DNA of 64,000 nucleotides from Nocardia amikacinitolerans NBRC 108937 (GTDB lineage: Bacteria; Actinomycetota; Actinomycetes; Mycobacteriales; Mycobacteriaceae), in the NCBI RefSeq assembly GCF_001612615.1, contig NZ_BDAU01000013.1, positions 62,001-126,000 on the forward strand. The letters are read 5' to 3'. The notes beneath the pieces were generated by a model. It was given only the letters and a program-made list of their open reading frames with translations, did no database searches and had not been told where the DNA came from. A program made the translations under genes and the position numbers. How positions within the stretch are numbered: the first letter of the stretch is position 1; each line of letters starts with the position of its first letter. Shown in pieces: positions 55,439-64,000 of the stretch.

Positions 55439-56616
55439 CAGAGGGCGGCGACGGCGGCCACGAACCGGTCCAGTTCGTCGAAGGAGACGAAGCAGTGCGG
55501 CGACGCGCGCACCACCGCGTCCAGCCCGCGCGCGGTCATGTCCAACAGGGTGGAGCTCGCGAAACTGACCGTCACCGTGATGTTCTGGGCCGCGAGCCGA
55601 TCGCGCACCTCGGCGGCCGCGACCCCGTCGACCGTGAACGAGACGATGCCGCTGTGCCGAACACCGTTGTCGCGCACGGTGACTCCGTCGATCTCGGGCA
55701 GTGCCTTGCGCAGATACTCCGCCCGCGCGCCGATCGCCGCGTAGACATCCTCCGGCCCGAGGTCGAGCAGGTACCGAACGGCCGCGCCGAGCCCGAGCCG
55801 GGCGGCCACGTCGCACTCCCAGAACTCGAAGCGGCTGGCGTCCCGCGCGAGCCGGTACTCCTCGGGGCCGGTCCACTCGGCGCTGTGCAGATCGAGCCGC
55901 TGCGGCTCCATCGTGGCGGCCAATTCCGGTCGCACATAGAGGAATCCGGTGCCGCGCGGCCCGCGCAGCCACTTGCGCCCGGTGACCGAGAGCGCGTCGA
56001 CGCCGAGCTCGGCCACGTCGATCGGGATCTGCCCTGCCGACTGGCAGGCGTCGAGCAACACCAGCGCGCCCACCGAGTGCGCGATCCGGGTCGCCTCGGC
56101 CGCCGGATTCACCAGCCCGCCATTGGTCGGCGCGTGCAGCACCGACACCAGCTTGACCCGCTCGTCGACCAGCTCGGCCATCGCGTCCAGATCCAGCTGC
56201 CCGCTGCCGTCGCTGGGAATCTGCTCGACGCTCGCGCCGACCGCGCGGGCCCGCTGGATCGCCGCGATGGCGTTGCTCGCGTAGTCCGAACCGGAGATGA
56301 GCACGCGATCGCCCGGTCCGAGCGGGACGGAGTAGAAGAAGTCGGCCCAGGAGCGCGTCGCGCTGTCGCTGAGGGCGATGGCGCTCGGGTCGGCGTTGAT
56401 CAGCGCGCCGATCGCGGTCTTGACCGCGGCGAGGTCGTCGAGGCGTTCGTTGGCGGCGCGGTAGCCGCCGATCTCGGCTTCCCTGCGCAGGTGGTCGACG
56501 ACGGTGTCCAGGACGATCCGGGGCGGGAGCGAGGAACCCGCGCTGTCGAGGAAGACCAGCCCGGCATCGGGCCGGCAGCCCGGCGTGTCTTCGCGTACCC
56601 GTGTCTCGTCCAACAT
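55438..56616 (-). CDS. egtE: PLP-dependent class V aminotransferase-like lyase, probable EgtE
   Basis: 392 residues. The pyridoxal phosphate lysine is in [20 protein letters not shown], the cofactor aspartate in [17 protein letters not shown], and [11 protein letters not shown] opens the fold. The [16 protein letters not shown] block and the divergent egtABCD operon identify it as the C-S lyase that converts hercynylcysteine sulfoxide to ergothioneine. A GATAAT box lies 9 bases before the ATG, so the message may be leaderless. In M. tuberculosis egtE is in the egt operon; here it is on the opposite strand and coupled to rnz. Confidence 0.75.
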   Translation of the reverse strand: MLDETRVREDTPGCRPDAGLVFLDSAGSSLPPRIVLDTVVDHLRREAEIGGYRAANERLDDLAAVKTAIGALINADPSAIALSDSATRSWADFFYSVPLGPGDRVLISGSDYASNAIAAIQRARAVGASVEQIPSDGSGQLDLDAMAELVDERVKLVSVLHAPTNGGLVNPAAEATRIAHSVGALVLLDACQSAGQIPIDVAELGVDALSVTGRKWLRGPRGTGFLYVRPELAATMEPQRLDLHSAEWTGPEEYRLARDASRFEFWECDVAARLGLGAAVRYLLDLGPEDVYAAIGARAEYLRKALPEIDGVTVRDNGVRHSGIVSFTVDGVAAAEVRDRLAAQNITVTVSFASSTLLDMTARGLDAVVRASPHCFVSFDELDRFVAAVAAL

Positions 56617-56857
56617 GCCGACGACATTATCGGTACCGGAACTCCCCGCGCAGGCGCTCGGCAGCGCCCCAGGTAGGACCGTCTGTTCGGCTGCTGGACG
56701 GTTTCTTGTCGGTATCCCTGGCTACCCTGGTCTGAACGGAACCACGGTGAGAGCGCGTTCGGATCTGTGTTCGAGCGCGGACGACAGCGACACGAACAAC
56801 GATCATGGCGTTCGGACGGATGTCCGGCCCCGCGCAGGAACTCAGGTGGAGGTTGGC

Positions 56858-58168
56858 ATGGCGATCACGCTCGAACACCCGGAATCGGCCAGGCAAACCC
56901 TCGAGCCCGGCGATCTGTCCTCGCGCGCTGCCGCCGAGGCCTACGTCGGCGGTGTCTGCTTCAAGCTGGGGCCACCGACGCTGATCGGCGCCGAGCTCGA
57001 GTGGCTCACCGTGCAGGGTGAGTGTTCGGCGTCCGGGCCCGCCGCGGCCCCCCGCCCGCAGCTGTCGGCTCTCGCAGCCGCGCTCGGACCGCACGCACCG
57101 CGGTCCATCGCCCCCGATTCGCCTGCGCTACCGCTGCCAGGGGGTAGCCGGGTCACCCTCGAACCCGGCGGTCAGATCGAACTCTCCAGCGCACCGTATG
57201 CCACCGCCGCCGAGCTGTGCGAGCGTCTGATCGGCGACGCCCGCCTGCTGCGCGAGCTGCTCGAAACCCGGTGCATCCGAACACTTTCCCTCTCCGCCGA
57301 TGCCGACCGCCGCCCGAAGCGGGTGTTGCAGTTGCCCCGCTACCGCGCGATGGAGCAGTCCTTCGGCGGAATCGGCCCCTTCGGCAAGCTGATGATGTGC
57401 AACACCGCGGCCACCCAGGTCAGCGTCGACGCGGGCGCCGACCGCGCCGAGGTCACCGCCAGATGGACCGCGCTGTACGCCATGGGCCCTGCCCTGGTGG
57501 CCGCCTTCGCCTGTTCGCCCGCACTCCGCGGCGCGCCCGAAGGCACGTGGGCCTCCCAGCGGATGCGCGCCTGGCTGCGCCTGGACAACGCAAGGACCCG
57601 TCCGCCGGTGCAGGAATGGTCCGATCCGGTGACCGCGTACGCCCGCTGGGCGCTGGACGTGCCGCTGCTGTGCGTCCGCAGACCAGACGCGTCGTCGGAC
57701 GGCAACGGTGTCGGCTGGACGGCCCCGCCGGGCGCGACCTTCGCCGACTGGCTGTCCGGCGCGCTGGACGACGAGATCGGCCGCCGCCCCGACACCGCCG
57801 ACCTCGACTACCACCTGACGACCCTGTTCCCGCAGGTCCGCGCTTCGGGTCACCTGGAGGTCCGCTACCTGGACGCGCAGCCTGGCGACACCTGGACGGT
57901 CCCGGTGCACGCGTTCGACGCGCTGCTGTCCGCGCCCGCCGTCGTCGCCGAGGCGACCGCGCTCGCCGCGCCCGTCGCGGGCAGGTGGTTGCAGGCGGCC
58001 CGCTACGGCCTGGTCGACACGGAGATCAGGAAGGTCGCCGTCGAGCTGCTTGCCCTCGCCGCCGCGCACGCTCGCACGCCGTCGGCGGCCCGCGAACTCG
58101 ACGACGCCTCGCAACGATGTCGCGGCGGCCGCACCCCGGCAGACACCCGGGTGGAGGCCGCGTCGTGA
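56858..58168 (+). CDS. egtA: Glutamate-cysteine ligase of ergothioneine synthesis
   Basis: 436 residues. Family blocks include FKLGPPTLIGAELEWLTV, TLEPGGQIELSS, MEQSFGGIGPFGKLMMCNTA, TATQVSVDAG-like and LFPQVRASGHLEVRYLDAQP. It joins glutamate and cysteine to the gamma-glutamylcysteine used by EgtB. The ATG has GTGGAGG 6 bases upstream; longer in-frame starts would overlap egtE. It is the first gene of egtABCD. Confidence 0.92.
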   Translation: MAITLEHPESARQTLEPGDLSSRAAAEAYVGGVCFKLGPPTLIGAELEWLTVQGECSASGPAAAPRPQLSALAAALGPHAPRSIAPDSPALPLPGGSRVTLEPGGQIELSSAPYATAAELCERLIGDARLLRELLETRCIRTLSLSADADRRPKRVLQLPRYRAMEQSFGGIGPFGKLMMCNTAATQVSVDAGADRAEVTARWTALYAMGPALVAAFACSPALRGAPEGTWASQRMRAWLRLDNARTRPPVQEWSDPVTAYARWALDVPLLCVRRPDASSDGNGVGWTAPPGATFADWLSGALDDEIGRRPDTADLDYHLTTLFPQVRASGHLEVRYLDAQPGDTWTVPVHAFDALLSAPAVVAEATALAAPVAGRWLQAARYGLVDTEIRKVAVELLALAAAHARTPSAARELDDASQRCRGGRTPADTRVEAAS

Positions 58169-58274
58169 AGCCTGCGGCAGCGCGGAACAAGCACGCGCAC
58201 AGCACCATTCGGCGAGGCCGCGGCACATCCCGCCGCGCAGCGCTGACGACCACTACCGCCCGGAGAGCGTTACC

Positions 58275-59612
58275 GTGACCACTTTCGCCCCCACCGATCA
58301 TTCCGGCACCGAGCGGCTCCGCGAGCGAATCGCCGAGGTGCTCACCACCGCACGCACCAGGACGCACGGCCTGACCGACGTCGTCGACGAGGCCGAACTC
58401 GTCGCCCAGCATTCCCGCCTGATGAGCCCGCTGGTCTGGGACCTCGCGCACATCGGCAACCAGGAGGAGCTGTGGCTGGTCCGCGACGTGGGCGGACGCG
58501 ATCCCGTTCGCGCCGATATCGACTCCCTCTACGACGCCTTCAAACACGCGCGGGCCAACCGCCCAGGGCTGCCGCTGCTCAATCCCACCGAGGCGCGTGG
58601 CTACGTCGGCACCGTCCGCGACAAGGTGCTCGACGTGCTCGACAGCAGCGCGCTGCGCGGAAACCCCTTGGTGGACGGCGGTTTCGCGTTCGGCATGATC
58701 GCCCAGCACGAACAGCAGCACGACGAGACCATGCTGGCCACGCACCAGTTGCGAACCGGCGCAGCGGTACTCGCCGCGCCGAGCGCGCCCGCCGCCGCGG
58801 TCCCGGTCTTCGGCGAGGTGATCATCCCGGCGGGCGAGTTCACCATGGGCACCTCCACCGATCCGTGGGCGCTGGACAACGAACGCCCCGCGCACCGGGT
58901 CCACGTGCCCGCCTTCGCGATCGACGCCGCGCCGATCGCCAACGAGCAGTACCTCGCCTTCATCGAGGACGGCGGCTACGAACGCCCCGAACTGTGGTCC
59001 GAGCGCGGCTGGGCGCACCGCACCGAGGCCGGTCTGGTGGCGCCCGAGTTCTGGGACCGCGATCCGGCCGGACGCTGGTGGCGGCGGGTCTTCGGTGTGA
59101 TGACCCCGTTGCGTCCGCGTCAGCCGGTGCTGCACGTCTGCTGGTTCGAGGCCGAGGCCTACGCGAACTGGGCGGGCAAGCGACTGCCCACCGAAGCCGA
59201 GTGGGAGAAGGCCGCGCGGTACGACCCGGACACCGGCGCCGAACGCCGCTACCCGTGGGGCGATGCCGAACCCGACTCCGCCACGGCCAATCTCGGACAG
59301 CGCCATCTCGAACCGGCCGAGGTGGGCGCGTACCCGGCGGGCGCGTCGCCCTCGGGTGTGCACCAGCTGATCGGCGACGTCTGGGAGTGGACGTCCTCGG
59401 GCTTCGAGGCCTACCCCGGCTTCCGCGCGTTCCCGTACAAGGAGTACTCCGAGGTGTTCTTCGGCGGCGACTATCGCGTGCTGCGGGGCGGTTCGTTCGG
59501 CACCGATCCGGTCGCCTGCCGCGGCACCTTCCGCAACTGGGACCATCCGATCCGCCGGCAGATCTTCTCCGGTTTCCGCCTCGCCCGCGACCTCGGGCGG
59601 GACGAAATCTGA
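58275..59612 (+). CDS. egtB: Hercynine oxygenase (sulfoxide synthase)
   Basis: 445 residues. The N-terminal DinB-like domain carries the iron histidines in LAHIGNQEELW (near 56) and AQHEQQHDETML (H-x3-H) near 140. The C-terminal formylglycine-generating-like domain runs from about 185 (GEFTMGTSTDPWALDNERP, CWFEAEAYANWAGKRLPTEA, WEWTSSGF and LRGGSF). It joins gamma-glutamylcysteine to hercynine with O2 and iron. The GTG has GGAGAG 7 bases upstream. The gap to egtA is 106 bases, with no gene in it. Confidence 0.95.
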   Translation: MTTFAPTDHSGTERLRERIAEVLTTARTRTHGLTDVVDEAELVAQHSRLMSPLVWDLAHIGNQEELWLVRDVGGRDPVRADIDSLYDAFKHARANRPGLPLLNPTEARGYVGTVRDKVLDVLDSSALRGNPLVDGGFAFGMIAQHEQQHDETMLATHQLRTGAAVLAAPSAPAAAVPVFGEVIIPAGEFTMGTSTDPWALDNERPAHRVHVPAFAIDAAPIANEQYLAFIEDGGYERPELWSERGWAHRTEAGLVAPEFWDRDPAGRWWRRVFGVMTPLRPRQPVLHVCWFEAEAYANWAGKRLPTEAEWEKAARYDPDTGAERRYPWGDAEPDSATANLGQRHLEPAEVGAYPAGASPSGVHQLIGDVWEWTSSGFEAYPGFRAFPYKEYSEVFFGGDYRVLRGGSFGTDPVACRGTFRNWDHPIRRQIFSGFRLARDLGRDEI

Positions 59613-60448
59613 TGTGTCGGCACCTGGGCTATGTCGGCCCGCCGACGTCCGTCGGCGAATTGCTCACTCGCGGTACACATTCCCTACGCACGCAGGCGTG
59701 GGCGCCCAAGGAGATGCGCGGCGGCGGCACCATCAACGCCGATGGTTTCGGTGTCGCGTGGTGGCGCGACGGTGCCTGCGGCGCGCCGCAGGCCAGCCGC
59801 TATCGCAACCCCGACCCGATCTGGACCGATCCGGCGGTGGAAGAGGTTCTGCCCCAGCTCGTTTCGGGAGCGGTGCTCGGCTCGATCCGCTCGGCCACCG
59901 TCGGGATGCCCGTCGAACGGGCCGCGTGCGCGCCCTTCGTCGACGGGCGCTGGGCGTTCAGTCACAACGGCGCGATACCGGAGTGGCGTCGGGTGCTCAC
60001 CGCGGTCACCTCGGACCTCGACGTGGCCGCGACCCGCGCGGGCGCGACCCGGCTTTTCGAGACCGCCCGGCTGCTGGAGGCCGAAGCGGCGACCGATTCC
60101 GCGGCCCTGTGGGTGCTGCTGCGAGACCTGTTGCGCTCCACCGACTCCGGCGACTACGCGAAGACACCGGCGACCGCGTTGCGGTTGCTGGTCGACGCCG
60201 TGCTCCGGCACATGCCGACGGCCCGGCTCAACCTGCTGATCGGCGACGGCGAACAGGTGTGGGCCACCACGGTGCACCACGCGCTGTCCGCGTTCGTCAC
60301 CGACGACGTCGCCATCCTCTCCTCCGAACCGTACGACGACGATCCGCGCTGGCAGCCGATTCCCGACCGGAAACTGGTGTCCGCCAGGCCCGGGGTGCTC
60401 TCGATCGAAGAGCTGACCCCGCCCGATACCGAAAGGTCCACGCCATGA
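59612..60448 (+). CDS. egtC: Gamma-glutamyl hercynylcysteine sulfoxide hydrolase
   Basis: 278 residues of the class II glutamine amidotransferase fold. Cys2 after the initiator (MCRHLGYVGPP) is the N-terminal nucleophile, and INADGFGVAWW, AFSHNGAIPEWR and LLIGDGEQVWATT are conserved. It removes glutamate from the EgtB product. It starts in the egtB stop codon (TGATG) and overlaps egtD by 4 bases. Confidence 0.95.
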   Translation: MCRHLGYVGPPTSVGELLTRGTHSLRTQAWAPKEMRGGGTINADGFGVAWWRDGACGAPQASRYRNPDPIWTDPAVEEVLPQLVSGAVLGSIRSATVGMPVERAACAPFVDGRWAFSHNGAIPEWRRVLTAVTSDLDVAATRAGATRLFETARLLEAEAATDSAALWVLLRDLLRSTDSGDYAKTPATALRLLVDAVLRHMPTARLNLLIGDGEQVWATTVHHALSAFVTDDVAILSSEPYDDDPRWQPIPDRKLVSARPGVLSIEELTPPDTERSTP

Positions 60449-61416
60449 CCGCACCGACGCTGGAAGTCCATCTCTCCGACGAGGATCTCACGACGGCACT
60501 GCGGGCCGACGCCAGGCGCGGGCTCACCGCCGATCCGAAGTGGTTGCCGCCCAAATGGTTCTACGACGCTCGCGGCAGCGAACTGTTCGAGCGCATCACC
60601 GAACTACCCGAGTACTACCCGACGCGCACCGAACGCGCCCTGCTGGAACGGGTGGTCGGCGAGATCGCGCGGATCGCGCAAGCCGAAGTCCTCGTCGAAC
60701 TCGGCGCGGGCTCGGCCCACAAGACCCGCCTGCTGCTCTCCGCGTTGACCGCCGAAGGGCCGCTGAAGACCTATGTGCCGCAGGATGTCTCGTCGGCGGC
60801 GCTGAGCGCGGCGGCCGAACAGGTCGCCGCGGAGTTCCCCGCGCTCGGTGTGCACGGCGTGGTCAGCGATTTCACCGACACCCTGCGCAATCTGCCGCGC
60901 GGCGGCCGCCGGATGATCGCCTTCCTCGGCGGCACCATCGGCAATCTGGTGCCCGACGAGCGCGCCGAATTCCTCGCGGGCATCCGGGAGGTGCTCGAGC
61001 CGGGCGAGCGGCTGTTGCTCGGCGCCGGGCTGGTCATCGATCCGGACGTGCTCGTTCCCGCCTACGACGACGCGGCCGGGGTCACCGCCGAGTTCAACCG
61101 AAACGTCCTGCACGTGCTCAACCACCGCCTGCGGGCGAACTTCGATCCTGAGAAGTTCGAGCACGTCGCGCTGTGGGACGCCGAGCGCGAGTGGATCGAG
61201 ATGCGCCTCGCGGCGACCGAGGACATGACGGTCACCGTCGCCGACCTCGACCTCACGGTGCACTTCGCGCGCGGCGAGCGGTTGCGCACGGAGATCTCGG
61301 CGAAGTTCCGCGTCGACGGGCTGGATACCGAACTCGCCGCCGCCGGCTTCCGCGCCGAGCGGGTGTGGACCGACGACGACGATCGATTCGCCCTGGTGCT
61401 CGCGGCACGGATCTAG
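60445..61416 (+). CDS. egtD: Histidine N-alpha-methyltransferase
   Basis: 323 residues. Motifs are LPPKWFYDARGSELFERITE, LPEYYPTRTERALLE, VELGAGSAHKTRLLL for S-adenosylmethionine, FLGGTIGNLVPDER and FNRNVLHVLNHRLRANFD, the typical EgtD set. It trimethylates histidine to hercynine, the first committed step. Placed last in the operon here, as in M. tuberculosis, and coupled to egtC by ATGA. Confidence 0.96.
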   Translation: MTAPTLEVHLSDEDLTTALRADARRGLTADPKWLPPKWFYDARGSELFERITELPEYYPTRTERALLERVVGEIARIAQAEVLVELGAGSAHKTRLLLSALTAEGPLKTYVPQDVSSAALSAAAEQVAAEFPALGVHGVVSDFTDTLRNLPRGGRRMIAFLGGTIGNLVPDERAEFLAGIREVLEPGERLLLGAGLVIDPDVLVPAYDDAAGVTAEFNRNVLHVLNHRLRANFDPEKFEHVALWDAEREWIEMRLAATEDMTVTVADLDLTVHFARGERLRTEISAKFRVDGLDTELAAAGFRAERVWTDDDDRFALVLAARI

Positions 61417-61512
61417 ACGCCGCACGTCGTCGCCGGGCTGCGCTGGCTGGCCGTGTCTCCGCCCGGCGGACTCCAGCTATGCGTTCGGGGTCATGCGCCG
61501 TCCGCCTCTGCT

Positions 61513-61590
61513 GGATTCCGCGTTTGCCGGGCGACGCGCGATGGGCCGGGCAGCGCGGGATTCCGTCTTCGCCCGGTGACGCGCGTCGGT
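61513..61590. repeat. Two-copy 45-bp direct repeat after egtD
   Basis: GGATTCCGCGTTTGCCGGGC at 61513 recurs as GGATTCCGTCTTCGCCCGGT at 61558, each continuing into GACGCGCG. The pair fills part of the 200-base gap between the convergent egtD and DUF2461 genes. It may be a relic of a terminator. Confidence 0.5.
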
Positions 61591-61616
61591 CTCGGTCCGC
61601 CAGCGCCGGAAGTCGT

Positions 61617-62261
61617 CTACGCGTTGGCCGGTCCGACGATCGAGGTCAGCCGATCGATGAACGGACGCATCGTCTCCCACGCCTTGCGGACCTCCTTGGC
61701 CGCGCGCGGCGTCTCCAGCCATTCGGGTGCGCCGAACTGGCGGCTCGCGGTCAGGGATTTGTGCCGCAGCAGGTCGATGCGCGGGTGGTCGGCCTCGTAG
61801 CCCTTGGGCTTGGTCTTCAGCTTGTCGCCGCCGATGGTGAACCCCGCCTTGGTCAGTTTCGCGAGGATCTTCTCCAGCTCCGGGCCGCGCACGTCGTCAT
61901 CGATCGCGGCGCGCAGTTGCGCGACCTGGGCGGGGGTGCCGGAATAGAAGCCGCCGCCGACGAACAACCCGGCGGCGCTGATCTGCACGTACCAGCCGAC
62001 GCCCGGCGCGGTGCCGACCACCGCGCCCTGCGCCGTCTTGTACGGGGACTTGTCCTTGGCGAAGCGCACATCCCGGTAGGGACGGAAGATCTTCGCGGTC
62101 CCGAAGTCGGCTTCCAACTCCGCGGTCAGCGCGACCATCGGCGCTTTCACCGCGTCCTCGTACACCGACTTGTGCGCGTTCCAGAACGCCTTGGAGTTGT
62201 CGGCCTCCAAGTCCTCGTAGAAATCGAGCCCGGCCAACGGAAATCCACCGAAACCACTCAT
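61617..62261 (-). CDS. DUF2461 domain protein
   Basis: 214 residues. The opening FPLAGLDFYEDLEADNSKAF and later FRPYRDVRFAKDKSPYKTAQ and GGGFYSGTPAQVAQLRAAID are the DUF2461 signature seen in many actinobacteria. No function is established. The protein is soluble and rich in Lys. It is convergent with egtD and divergent from nothing upstream; the next gene on the same strand begins 924 bases away across a short gap and ends 28 bases before it. Confidence 0.85.
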   Translation of the reverse strand: MSGFGGFPLAGLDFYEDLEADNSKAFWNAHKSVYEDAVKAPMVALTAELEADFGTAKIFRPYRDVRFAKDKSPYKTAQGAVVGTAPGVGWYVQISAAGLFVGGGFYSGTPAQVAQLRAAIDDDVRGPELEKILAKLTKAGFTIGGDKLKTKPKGYEADHPRIDLLRHKSLTASRQFGAPEWLETPRAAKEVRKAWETMRPFIDRLTSIVGPANA

Positions 62262-62289
62262 GACCGAGAACTTACGGCTGGCCACCGAC

Positions 62290-63186
62290 TCAATTCTGGT
62301 TGGGGACGACGTCGGTGTTGAACACCACGAAACTCAGGATGAGCCCGATGACCAGCGCCGCGCCCGCGGCGATGGCGGCCCACCGACCGAGCGGCTCCCC
62401 CTTGTTGTGGCCGAGGATGCCGAACACGATGCCCGCGGGGCCGAACAGGATCGGGCACAGGAACAGCGCGAGCGCCGCGCACACGAATCCGATGATCGAC
62501 ATCGTCTGGGTGCCGGGCTTCCTCGGCTGTTCGGCGCCGAAGGGTTGCCCCTGCTGCGGATACGACGGATAGCCGCCCTGCCCTTGCGGATACGCGCCGC
62601 CGTACTGCGGCTGTCCGTACGGCTGCGCCGCGGGGTAGTCGGCCTGGTCGGAGGTCGAGTACGAGGACGGGCCACCGGGCGGATATCCGGGTTGTCCGTA
62701 CTGTCCGCCGGGATACGGCTGCTCGCCGCCGGGATAGCCGGACTGCCCACCCGCCGCATAGCCGGGCTGTCCCGGCGCGCCGGGCTGCTCGCCCGAGGGA
62801 TAGCTGGCAGGACCCGCGCCGGGGTAGCCGGGTTGTCCGCCGAACGGATACTCGGGTTGGCCCGCCCCCGGCTGATTCCATCCCTCCGGTCCCGTCGACT
62901 GCGGTGCCGAGCCGGTCACCGGTGGTTCGGTCGCGCTACCGGACGCCGAGGACTCCCCACCGCCCGAGGTCGCCGGGGATTCGCTCGCCGCGTCGGTCTC
63001 GCGCGGGGTCTGCGTCGGCTCGCCGGGGACCGGCTGGGCGGAGGCGGGAGTCGCCCATTCGGTGCCCGTCGGCTCGGGTTCCCGCGGCTTCTTCGACAGC
63101 GACGCCCCCGATTCCTGCCCCGACTGCGGCGCGCTGCCGGTCAGCGGTTCCTCGGGCGACTCGTCGGGATTCTTCGGTGTGGTCAT
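62290..63186 (-). CDS. DUF4190-type membrane protein with long Pro/Gly/Tyr-rich N-terminus
   Basis: 298 residues. The first 210 are disordered, rich in Pro, Gly, Gln, Ser and Tyr with repeats of the type QPGYPxGG. Two closely spaced membrane helices follow (MSIIGFVCAALALFLCPILF, GPAGIVFGILGHNK, then AAIAAGAALVIGLILSFVVF), the DUF4190 layout. Such proteins may scaffold at the envelope. The ATG at 63186 has CAGGAGG 7 bases upstream. A short paralogue follows at the window end. Confidence 0.8.
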   Translation of the reverse strand: MTTPKNPDESPEEPLTGSAPQSGQESGASLSKKPREPEPTGTEWATPASAQPVPGEPTQTPRETDAASESPATSGGGESSASGSATEPPVTGSAPQSTGPEGWNQPGAGQPEYPFGGQPGYPGAGPASYPSGEQPGAPGQPGYAAGGQSGYPGGEQPYPGGQYGQPGYPPGGPSSYSTSDQADYPAAQPYGQPQYGGAYPQGQGGYPSYPQQGQPFGAEQPRKPGTQTMSIIGFVCAALALFLCPILFGPAGIVFGILGHNKGEPLGRWAAIAAGAALVIGLILSFVVFNTDVVPNQN

Positions 63187-63236
63187 CAGCGGCCTCCTGG
63201 TCGTAGTCAACCCCCGGGTACCACGTGGTTCGAGCT

Positions 63237-63503
63237 TTAACGTTCCAGATCGGAATCGTCGACGATCTCCATCGCCGCCTCTTCGGCGGGCAGGGTGGAA
63301 TCGTCCACGTCCTCGGCGCGCTGACCGCGCCGGGTCCAGCGCTCGTCGAGATCCTCACCGATGCCGAGCCTGCCGTCGTCCTCGCTCTCCCGATCGCGGA
63401 TGGTGAGGTTCTCCGGCGGATTCTCGATGTAGCGCTCGTACTCGCGGATCTCGTCTTCTTGCTCGTCGTCTCCCATGTCCATGTCCAGCGGGTCACGGTT
63501 CAT
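63237..63503 (-). CDS. Small acidic hypothetical protein
   Basis: 88 residues, strongly acidic (MNRDPLDMDMGDDEQEDEIR at the start) with no membrane segment or cysteine. I do not recognise it. A GATACT box 7 bases before the ATG and the lack of a ribosome binding site suggest leaderless translation. It lies between the two DUF4190-type genes on the same strand, 50 bases before the first. Confidence 0.6.
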   Translation of the reverse strand: MNRDPLDMDMGDDEQEDEIREYERYIENPPENLTIRDRESEDDGRLGIGEDLDERWTRRGQRAEDVDDSTLPAEEAAMEIVDDSDLER

Positions 63504-63581
63504 GGGTCCCAGTATCGTCCTGTCGACACCGGGGCGGAGGTAACTCGACGCCGCGAATTCGCGGATCCGCCGAGTCCGTAC

Positions 63582-64000
63582 CTACGACGAGAAGCTCGCT
63601 ATTCCGACGAAGAAGACGACCAGCAGGATCGCAAGCACCAACACCACGGCGTTGGCGATGGCCGCCCATTTGCCGAGCGATTCGTTCTTGGAGTGCCCGA
63701 CGAAACCGAGGATGATGCCCGCGGGTCCGGTGAGCAGGATGGGGAAGAAGCAGAATCCGGCACCGAGCACGCTGAGCCCGAGGCAGACGAAGCTGATGAT
63801 CGACAGCGTTTGCGTCTGGGTCGGCGTGTACGGCCCCGCCGGGTACGGCGAGTAGCCGCCGCCCGGCGCGGCGGGATAACCAGGAGCGGCCGGATAACCC
63901 GAGGCGGCCGGATAACCCGGTGCGGCAGGGTAACCCGGTGCGGCAGGGTAACCGGGCGCCGCGGGGTAAGCGGGCGGGGAGGCGGGCGCCGCGGGGTAGG
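63582..64000 (-). CDS. DUF4190-type membrane protein, 5' end beyond the window
   Basis: About 139 residues are visible and the N-terminus is cut by the window edge. Visible repeats GYPAAP (about seven) lead into SPYPAGPYTPTQTQTLSIIS and two membrane helices, the second ending VVFFVGIASFSS. It is a paralogue of the gene at 62290, sharing the arrangement TQTxSIISFVC...GPAGIxxGxxGHxKxExLGxWAAIA. The repeated GYPAAP units are encoded by an 18-bp-period repeat near 63860-63980. Confidence 0.8.
   Translation of the reverse strand, partial: YPAAPASPPAYPAAPGYPAAPGYPAAPGYPAASGYPAAPGYPAAPGGGYSPYPAGPYTPTQTQTLSIISFVCLGLSVLGAGFCFFPILLTGPAGIILGFVGHSKNESLGKWAAIANAVVLVLAILLVVFFVGIASFSS

Overview
The window is a high-GC actinobacterial chromosome segment, most likely from Nocardia or a close mycolate-making relative. 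Pointers are the block arcA, pmt, rsmI, metG, tatD, rpfB, ksgA, ispE, rplY, pth and a pks16-type acyl ligase, which follows the Mycobacterium tuberculosis Rv1001-Rv1015 neighbourhood, the Rv1355c/Rv1354c-type pair, a complete ergothioneine gene set, GTG/TTG starts and several promoters that sit directly on start codons. I recognised no tRNA, rRNA, CRISPR array, prophage or insertion sequence.

Layout. 0-13 kb: end of a MarR regulator with a duplicated operator, small membrane proteins, a YfhO-like membrane protein with a pentapeptide-like tail, an acyltransferase-3/SGNH O-acyltransferase, two tandem RNHCP zinc-ribbon proteins behind a 25-codon mini-ORF, a beta-lactamase-fold hydrolase, an alpha/beta hydrolase and a BCCT transporter. 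13-22 kb: a GAF/PAS-like protein, two GyrI-like effector-binding proteins, then an operon of a GNAT-like acyltransferase, an E1(ThiF)-nitroreductase fusion and a GGDEF-EAL c-di-GMP enzyme, then a GT4 glycosyltransferase. 21.8-22.6 kb: six copies of a long hairpin element.

22.6-42.3 kb: the conserved housekeeping block, interrupted by a two-gene block of unknown function and lower GC (23.8-25.0 kb) between rsmI and pmt, by a 55-bp tandem array, by a soxR/SDR/PEP-mutase group, by a copper-responsive pair and by a TetR/SDR pair. A decayed duplication of the ksgA tail follows ksgA.

42.4-48.2 kb: two divergent Abi-alpha-like proteins with a DUF445 membrane protein, then an ECF sigma factor flanked by two NTF2/SnoaL-like proteins. 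48.2-53 kb: prfC, rplY, pth and the acyl-AMP ligase. 53.6-61.4 kb: an Rpn-type nuclease-like protein, rnz coupled to a candidate egtE, and the divergent egtABCD operon. 61.6-64 kb: a DUF2461 protein and two proline/glycine-rich DUF4190-type membrane proteins, the last cut by the window end.

The best candidates for undescribed biology are the two-gene insertion flanked by imperfect direct repeats, the Abi-alpha/DUF445/Abi-alpha locus, the acyltransferase/E1-nitroreductase/c-di-GMP operon, the mini-ORF/RNHCP operon and the hairpin element family at convergent gene ends.
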